This document shows positions 6,055 to 9,760 of a DNA stretch of 9,760 nt, in pieces. A program made the position numbers and the translations under genes. The DNA comes from Desulfobacterales bacterium (lineage in GTDB: Bacteria > Desulfobacterota > Desulfobacteria > Desulfobacterales > C00003060), in NCBI GenBank assembly GCA_020347085.1, contig CP070769.1, positions 750,599 to 760,358 on the forward strand. The letters run 5' to 3'. The notes under the pieces are model-generated. The model was not told the origin of the DNA and did no database searches. It saw only the letters and a list, made by a program, of their open reading frames with translations. Positions within the stretch are counted from its first letter, which is position 1. Each line of letters begins with the position of its first letter.

Positions 6055-6435
6055 TTAAACTACCTTAACTGTGGTGTGGTTCTGGATAAAATATTGGAGG
6101 AGGCTTCTCTGGTTAGGCGTCAACTCTCCAAACCGCAAACCGCTTCGCCTCATTGTGATGGAGGTAAAAGGGATTTCGTCGGTTGTCCTATGCCAAAGGG
6201 TCTGACACGGTAGATTCTTTAAGCAGAAATCGCTGTTCATATGGAACAAATCTACTTGATATAATCCATTTGACGGCTCTTCTTTATCAACATGACGAAA
6301 AGCAATCCCACCCATGCTTATATCTATGATTCGACCCACTTTGGTAAAATGAGGCCCAAGCACAATAAATGCACCCATGGGAACCTCGAACCGGTTGTGT
6401 TTCCTTCGCTCAACCATTTGCCTGCTATCGCTCAT
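6055..6435 (-). CDS. PilZ-domain protein (predicted cyclic-di-GMP receptor), copy 2
   Basis: A 126-residue cytoplasmic protein if started at ATG 6435. The frame allows a TTG start eight codons upstream, but the ATG puts every motif at the same residue number as in copy 1: RRKHNR at 10-15 and DISMGG at 38-43. It also leaves a ~22-base leader after a sigma-70-like promoter (6464-6493). No strong Shine-Dalgarno precedes it, unlike copy 1. RxxxR and DxSxxG are intact, so cyclic-di-GMP binding is predicted. The domain ends with GLRFGELTPNQRSLLQYFI and a short tail. The middle part (FHMNSDFCLKNLPCQTLWHR) differs from copy 1. It lies upstream of the pilin on the same strand, across a ~445-base gap, so it is probably transcribed separately. 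Confidence 0.9.
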   Translation of the reverse strand: MSDSRQMVERRKHNRFEVPMGAFIVLGPHFTKVGRIIDISMGGIAFRHVDKEEPSNGLYQVDLFHMNSDFCLKNLPCQTLWHRTTDEIPFTSITMRRSGLRFGELTPNQRSLLQYFIQNHTTVKVV

Positions 6436-6463
6436 GAGACAATTGCCTATGAGAACCAACGGT

Positions 6464-6493
6464 ATTCTATGCCAGCATTGTCCGTTGAGGCAA
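6464..6493 (-). promoter_or_regulatory. Sigma-70-like promoter of the second PilZ gene
   Basis: On the minus strand, TTGCCT (6488-6493) and TAGAAT (6464-6469) are separated by 18 bases. The -10 matches TATAAT at five of six positions and the -35 matches at four of six. Transcription would start near 6457, downstream of the alternative TTG start, which supports ATG 6435. Confidence 0.5.
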
Positions 6494-6594
6494 TTGGGAG
6501 AAGTACTTATTTTCTTGGGGGAGAATACGGACGGAAGATTGACAGCCTAAGATAGAAAACGGGCGAAACCAAAAACAGAAAGGAGGCTTATGTA

Positions 6595-6678
6595 ATGGAC
6601 TTAACCGTTAGGCAAAAGAAAGCCGTGACGGGTATTTGTGGCCCACGCTTGGAAAAGCGGTCGAGGCAAAATCATTAG
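6595..6678 (+). other. Short reading frame with strong ribosome-binding site, divergent from PilZ copy 2
   Basis: AAAGGAGG (6579-6586) lies eight bases before ATG 6595. The frame gives MDLTVRQKKAVTGICGPRLE and ends after 27 residues at TAG 6676-6678. An ATG-TAA start-stop sits at 6590-6595. The leader and first codons align with 4539-4580 beside the first PilZ gene, but the frames diverge after about five codons. It probably marks a duplicated, decayed gene start; a tiny peptide is possible. Confidence 0.35.
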
Positions 6679-6691
6679 TCTGCGCTGAAAA

Positions 6692-6923
6692 GGTTCCGTC
6701 AAAGCTTTCTAACTCAAATGATAAGTTTCGTCAAACTGTCGGGAGGATTCTGGGAAACGGAGGCTGTTCGGCCGAAAATATAGGCTGGGAACATCGACCG
6801 TGGGCTTGGCGGGCCAATCACTCTAAGACCGCATTTCGAGATATGAGTTGCCTACCGCAAGTTTTTCGGCCTCTAGTTTTGAGGCCTTGTATGGCAGAAT
6901 CTACAATCTGACCTGTTGCGTGA
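6692..6923 (+). repeat. ~230-base dispersed direct repeat, copy B
   Basis: Partner of 3067-3294 in the same orientation. This copy has a perfect hairpin GGCCTC-tagtttt-GAGGCC near 6869-6887 that is degraded by two mismatches in copy A, and a TTCGGCCGAA palindrome (one substitution in copy A). It lies between the divergent short frame and rpsU. The remaining ~107 bases up to 7030 hold no gene and no clear terminator for rpsU. Confidence 0.85.
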
Positions 6924-7030
6924 CAAATAGAAAGTGTTCGCTCCGGGCCAAGTCGGCCGTATCCAGATGTAGGCCTGCGGCGTGGACCTCAGCAATCTGA
7001 TGGGATGGTGAAATTGGATGTCGAACTATA

Positions 7031-7255
7031 TTACCTGGAGTATCCGGACCCTTTCAAGCTATTTATTCTTCGCTTTCTTTCACTCTCGCGACGCTTGCGA
7101 CGGCGGCATTCACTCGGTTTTTCGTAGCTCCTCTTGGCTTTTAGTCGTCGGAAAAGGCCATCCTTCTGCAACTTTTTTTTCAGCACTCTCATGGCCTGCT
7201 CAATGTCATTGTGAAAGACTGTAACTTCTAGACTACTAAACTCCCTCAAACTCAT
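7031..7255 (-). CDS. rpsU: Small ribosomal subunit protein bS21
   Basis: About 74 residues. The core VTVFHNDIEQAMRVLKKKLQ, then KDGLFRRLKAKRSYEKPSEC and RRRKRRESERKRR, is the bS21 pattern: a short beta start, a helix, and a long arginine/lysine tail that contacts 16S rRNA near the anti-Shine-Dalgarno end. The start is uncertain. ATG 7255 sits directly after GGGGAG, too close for ideal spacing. TTG 7249 is six bases from it and may be the real start. An upstream ATG at 7276 has no ribosome site. A promoter lies 70-100 bases upstream (7326-7354), so the gene can be transcribed apart from the RNA-binding protein gene before it on the same strand. The C-terminus (INSLKGSGYSR) extends slightly past the usual basic tail. 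Confidence 0.93.
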   Translation of the reverse strand: MSLREFSSLEVTVFHNDIEQAMRVLKKKLQKDGLFRRLKAKRSYEKPSECRRRKRRESERKRRINSLKGSGYSR

Positions 7256-7325
7256 CTCCCCTTTCTTTCGGTACATGAGATTCGTGTAAAAGATCCAGAA
7301 CCCCGGATGTTGGTCGGCTATGTGA

Positions 7326-7354
7326 ATAGTATCACTCTACTAGGTCTATGTCAA
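7326..7354 (-). promoter_or_regulatory. Sigma-70 promoter of rpsU
   Basis: On the minus strand TTGACA (7349-7354) and TACTAT (7326-7331) are 17 bases apart. The -35 is perfect and the -10 matches four of six. It lies in the gap between the RNA-binding protein gene and rpsU and predicts a leader of ~65 bases. Confidence 0.65.
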
Positions 7355-7362
7355 AGTGGCGC

Positions 7363-7701
7363 TTACCAGGAGCGCCGCCCACCACCCCTGCCTCCTCCAC
7401 TTCGTCCCCGTCCGCCCCGGCTTCCCCCACCTCTGCCTCCTCCACCCCGACGGCCTTGGGGACGAGGGCGAGCCTCATTAACGTTAAGGGTTCGTCCCTT
7501 CAATTCCATGTCGTTCAGGCCAGTGATCGCTGACTCCCCTTCAGTTTTGGTGGGCATCTCAACGAATCCGAATCCTCTTGATTCGCCAGTGTACCTGTCC
7601 GTGACAATCTTAACGGATGCCACTTGGCCAAAGGCTCCAAACGCCTGTCGCAAATCCTCTTCGGTCACATCACGTGACAGATTGCCTACATAAATATTCA
7701 T
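7363..7701 (-). CDS. RRM-domain RNA-binding protein with Gly/Arg-rich tail
   Basis: A 112-residue protein; GAGGAGG before the ATG at 7701 fixes the start. Residues 1-78 form one RNA recognition motif with RNP2 NIYVGNL (2-8) and RNP1 RGFGFVEM (42-49), including the aromatic residues that stack on RNA (Y4, F44, F46). Residues 80-112 are an RGG-type tail (GRRGGGGRGGGSRGGRGR...). This is the bacterial glycine-rich RNA-binding type, cold-induced in cyanobacteria, where such rbp genes are also known to lie beside rpsU. Here rpsU follows 108 bases downstream on the same strand. A hairpin GGCGCT/AGCGCC (7358-7376) spans the stop codon and might reduce read-through into rpsU. The tail-coding DNA is a low-complexity purine-rich run. 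Confidence 0.94.
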   Translation of the reverse strand: MNIYVGNLSRDVTEEDLRQAFGAFGQVASVKIVTDRYTGESRGFGFVEMPTKTEGESAITGLNDMELKGRTLNVNEARPRPQGRRGGGGRGGGSRGGRGRSGGGRGGGRRSW

Positions 7702-7796
7702 TCTGACCTCCTCTTTACGTTGAACACTTGTACCAAGGCCTGTATTAACTCCGAAGATCTTAATCTATGTAATTGACAGGCAAATAAAACGGGCCC

Positions 7797-8210
7797 CTAA
7801 AGTATGATTACTGAGTTATCGCTGTCTCCATAAGGACTTTTCACATACCTGTCGGCATTCCAGTCATTTTCCCATCTATATTCATCGACTAAATAGCGAA
7901 ACTGGTACTCCCTTTCAGGCTCAAGCTCCAGCGTAATGGTGTAGTCCCCACTTCTCAACTTTTTCATGCGATTAGCGTGGATACCCCAATCATTGAAGTC
8001 GCCAACAATACATACACTCTTCGCATCAATGGCAGCAATCTTGGGCAGCCTGAATGTGACCTTACATACCTTTCTGGTTTTGAGATATTCTTTCTTTATG
8101 CCAGTGTTCATGGCAGTTGCCCCCTTTGATGCCGATTTCTTCATGGTCGTCCTTCTTCCCTTAGTTTTGGCTATTTTGGGCGTAGCCTGTCCTTTCTGTA
8201 GTTTTGCCAT
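7797..8210 (-). CDS. CBM48-like (isoamylase early-set) glycogen-binding domain protein
   Basis: A 137-residue protein. GAGGAGATAAGAA before the ATG at 8210 fixes the start. Residues 1-48 are a low-complexity, lysine/threonine-rich tail. Residues ~49-137 form the early-set beta domain related to CBM48 and the AMPK glycogen-binding domain: VTFRLPKIAAIDAKSVCIVG, DFNDWG (71-76), MKKLRSGDYTITLELEPERE, YQFRYLVDEYRWENDWNADR. The W of DFNDW and the later tryptophans are the likely sugar-contact residues. No catalytic domain is attached, so it is a stand-alone binder, perhaps of glycogen or a related glucan. The basic tail could instead bind nucleic acid or a partner. It has its own promoter (8271-8299) and lies 95 bases upstream of the RNA-binding protein gene, same strand. 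Confidence 0.88.
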   Translation of the reverse strand: MAKLQKGQATPKIAKTKGRRTTMKKSASKGATAMNTGIKKEYLKTRKVCKVTFRLPKIAAIDAKSVCIVGDFNDWGIHANRMKKLRSGDYTITLELEPEREYQFRYLVDEYRWENDWNADRYVKSPYGDSDNSVIIL

Positions 8211-8270
8211 TTCTTATCTCCTCTCGTTGAATGGGTACAAAGGGGATAGAATTTCCTTGGTTATCAATAA

Positions 8271-8299
8271 ACTATGCGGAAAAGGGACGTAAGTGTCAA
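8271..8299 (-). promoter_or_regulatory. Sigma-70 promoter of the CBM48-like gene
   Basis: On the minus strand TTGACA (8294-8299) is followed after 17 bases by CATAGT (8271-8276), which matches TATAAT at four of six positions. It predicts a leader of ~55 bases before ATG 8210. The -35 and spacing are the same as in the rpsU promoter. Confidence 0.6.
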
Positions 8300-8598
8300 G
8301 GAAAAAGGCATCTCCGCCTATGGCGTTTTGGGTTGTGCGGTTGCGTGAGAGTTTGCGCGGAATGCCGAGACCCCGCCAGAGGGTCGTCTTCAGCATCTTG
8401 TGGTGGGATCGTCCAGTTGAAAATCAAAGGTGCCTCCCAAAATAGAAACCCACCAACCAGGTGTCACCAATCTGCCCTGTAGGTTGAGACGGGCGCTGAT
8501 TCGGGGCCTTTATGCTGAGAGAGGTTTGGTTCCCCGCATCCAAAATTCAACATTTCTTGGCAAAAATCTTCAATGTCTAGAGACTTGTGATAGCAGTT
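8300..8598. other. Intergenic region, nothing recognised
   Basis: Between the CBM48-gene promoter and the hairpin repeat I see no gene, promoter or strong hairpin. A 16-base stretch ACCCACCAAYCAGGYG (about 8448-8463) also occurs near 3051-3066, just before copy A of the long repeat. Confidence 0.4.
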
Positions 8599-8667
8599 GC
8601 GTATCTTGAACTGCAACAGCGAGCGAATTCCCTGTCCCGACTTGTCGGGACTGCAGGGAACTTCAAT
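8599..8667. repeat. 68-base hairpin repeat, copy 2
   Basis: Partner of 2866-2933. The core GTCCCGAC-TT-GTCGGGAC is identical; the outer stem is TTCCCTG against CAGGGAA instead of CCCCG/CGGGG, so a T-A pair replaces a C-G pair. An extra GTTGC/GCAAC pairing (about 8596-8616) is possible here. It lies ~70 bases beyond the sppA stop and is not followed by a T-run. Confidence 0.75.
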
Positions 8668-8738
8668 GTTTGGACCTTGGAACTGGTAATAGCGTGGATC
8701 ATTAAAATGCGGAAGATCGCAAGCAGGGAAAGCCCGGC

Positions 8739-9725
8739 TTAGTCACGGCCTGAGCCAGGCAACCAGAGGTAGTAGAAACCGGTGCGCACAGAGGTTATGG
8801 AGTCCGGCAATCCCAACTCGATGAGAGCCAATCTGCTACCGCTATACCGAGTCGTGGCAGTGTTATAGATGTTGTCGTCCGGGTATTCCGTGCGGCGGTA
8901 GACCACTACTTTGGTGTCTTCGGGTAGTCCAGACAGCTTCTTAGCCTGCAAGACCGCGTCACTTAAGTATCCGATTTTATCGACAAGCCCCAGTTGTAAG
9001 GCCTCGTTGGCAATGTAGACACGGCCGGAGGAGATATCGACCAAAGCCTTTTGATCGAGTTTGCGATGCTTGGCCACGAGGCTTACGAATCTTCTGCCCA
9101 GCTCATCGGTAAGTCCCTGCAGAATTTCTTCTTCCTCTTGGGTGGTCTGCCGGAAGGGAGAGCCCATGTCCTTCTTTTTCCCCGACTTGGTCATCTTTAT
9201 GTCCAAGCCGATTTTTCCCATGACGCCGGTCACCTGGGGCCACATGAACATGGCGCCTATAGAGCCTGTGACCGTGGTGGGGTGCGCCAGGATGAAATCG
9301 GCCGGAAGGGAGACGTAATAGCTACCCGAAGCGGCCACATCCATCATGGCAACGACCACCTTAACTCCCGTCCGCTTCTTGAAGGCCATGATTTCTTGAT
9401 AGAGGACGTCGGTTGCGGTGATCGAGCCGCCGGGCGAGTCGATCTTCAAAAGAATCGCCCCGACTTCCTCGTCTTTTTCAGCCAGCCTGAGCTGAGACAC
9501 GATCTCCTGAACCATGCTCGGCCTGGCGCCAGGGAAACACGTCCTCGGAGCGTCCGAGATGATTCCTCTCATGGGGATAACCAATACCTTGCCCTTTTGC
9601 GTGCCATGAAGGGTGAACTCCTGGAACGGGTCCGTAGCGTCCGGAAACAGCTTTAGTTTGGGAGCCGCGCAACCGCTTACAAAAAAAGCTGTGGCCACAA
9701 GAATAATGAGAAGATTCCTTAGCAT
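8739..9725 (-). CDS. sppA: Signal peptide peptidase SppA-like serine protease, S49 family, predicted lipoprotein
   Basis: A 328-residue protein; GGAGG nine bases before the ATG at 9725 fixes the start. Residues 1-18 are a lipoprotein signal with lipobox VSGC (C19), so the enzyme should be anchored to the outer face of a membrane. The S49 domain runs from about residue 45 to 265: KIDSPGGSITATD (94-106), DVAASGSYYVS with nucleophile S133, TVTGSIGAMF (151-160) and SGKKKDMGSPFR with general base K185. The 52-residue Ser-Lys spacing equals that of the single-domain Bacillus enzyme (S147/K199), and the length fits the short family, not the ~618-residue E. coli form. Such enzymes degrade cleaved signal peptides. 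The lipobox in place of the usual transmembrane anchor is the notable feature. Only 35 bases upstream are visible, so its promoter is out of view. Confidence 0.93.
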   Translation of the reverse strand: MLRNLLIILVATAFFVSGCAAPKLKLFPDATDPFQEFTLHGTQKGKVLVIPMRGIISDAPRTCFPGARPSMVQEIVSQLRLAEKDEEVGAILLKIDSPGGSITATDVLYQEIMAFKKRTGVKVVVAMMDVAASGSYYVSLPADFILAHPTTVTGSIGAMFMWPQVTGVMGKIGLDIKMTKSGKKKDMGSPFRQTTQEEEEILQGLTDELGRRFVSLVAKHRKLDQKALVDISSGRVYIANEALQLGLVDKIGYLSDAVLQAKKLSGLPEDTKVVVYRRTEYPDDNIYNTATTRYSGSRLALIELGLPDSITSVRTGFYYLWLPGSGRD

Positions 9726-9760
9726 AACAATATACCTCCAGCCATGTTTCGTAGATAGTC

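Noticed and set aside
7307..7693. 128-codon proline-rich plus-strand frame
   Set aside because: It is the reverse reading of the RGG-tail and RRM coding sequence.
8446..8463. 16-base match to 3051-3066 (ACCCACCAAYCAGGYG)
   Set aside because: Too short and without extended flanking similarity; noted only in the gap entry.
9051..9656. 201-codon plus-strand frame
   Set aside because: It is the antisense shadow of sppA, whose catalytic motifs are certain on the minus strand.

Overview
The window looks like a stretch of a Desulfobacterota (former deltaproteobacterial) genome or a close relative. The grounds are the coiled-coil/LuxR regulator type at the left end, a small class III type IV pilin, a short glycogen-binding (isoamylase early-set) protein with a lysine-rich tail, an RRM protein followed by ribosomal protein S21, and a short lipoprotein form of the S49 peptidase SppA. 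This placement is inference from family resemblance. No rRNA, tRNA, CRISPR array or intact transposase was seen.

Layout. At 2-631 (+) lies the C-terminal end of a sensor/response protein with a LuxR-type DNA-binding domain. A 500-base gap follows, then a secreted cysteine-bearing protein (1139-1765, +) closed by a clear intrinsic terminator (1796-1835). From 1966 on, all well supported genes are on the minus strand: a four-helix membrane protein of unknown function (1966-2829), a small exported or lipoprotein-like protein (3493-3879), a PilZ protein (3962-4444) behind a near-consensus sigma-54 promoter (4500-4515), a type IV pilin (5251-5610), a second, paralogous PilZ protein (6055-6435) behind a sigma-70-like promoter, rpsU (7031-7255), an RRM/RGG RNA-binding protein (7363-7701), a CBM48-like protein (7797-8210) and sppA (8739-9725).

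The middle part (2830-7030) is gene-poor and rich in repeats. It holds two direct copies of a ~230-base sequence (3067-3294, 6692-6923) and two inverted copies of a GC-rich hairpin that bracket the first PilZ gene and its downstream partner (3461-3492, 4947-4976). It also holds one copy of a 68-base hairpin element whose second copy, with a compensatory stem change, lies at 8599-8667. The two PilZ genes share a divergent flank: a conserved ribosome-binding site with the start of a very short reading frame on the opposite strand. That suggests a duplicated unit that has since decayed.

How the genes may work together. Both PilZ proteins keep the RxxxR and DxSxxG residues expected for cyclic-di-GMP binding and they flank a pilin, so a c-di-GMP-linked surface or pilus function is the simplest reading; no pilus assembly gene is present here. 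The rpsU/RRM/CBM48 group looks like a stress or cold-responsive set with separate promoters. No wholly new system can be demonstrated from this sequence. The best leads are the sigma-54 PilZ unit with its inverted hairpin brackets, the 230-base repeat family and the covarying hairpin repeat.
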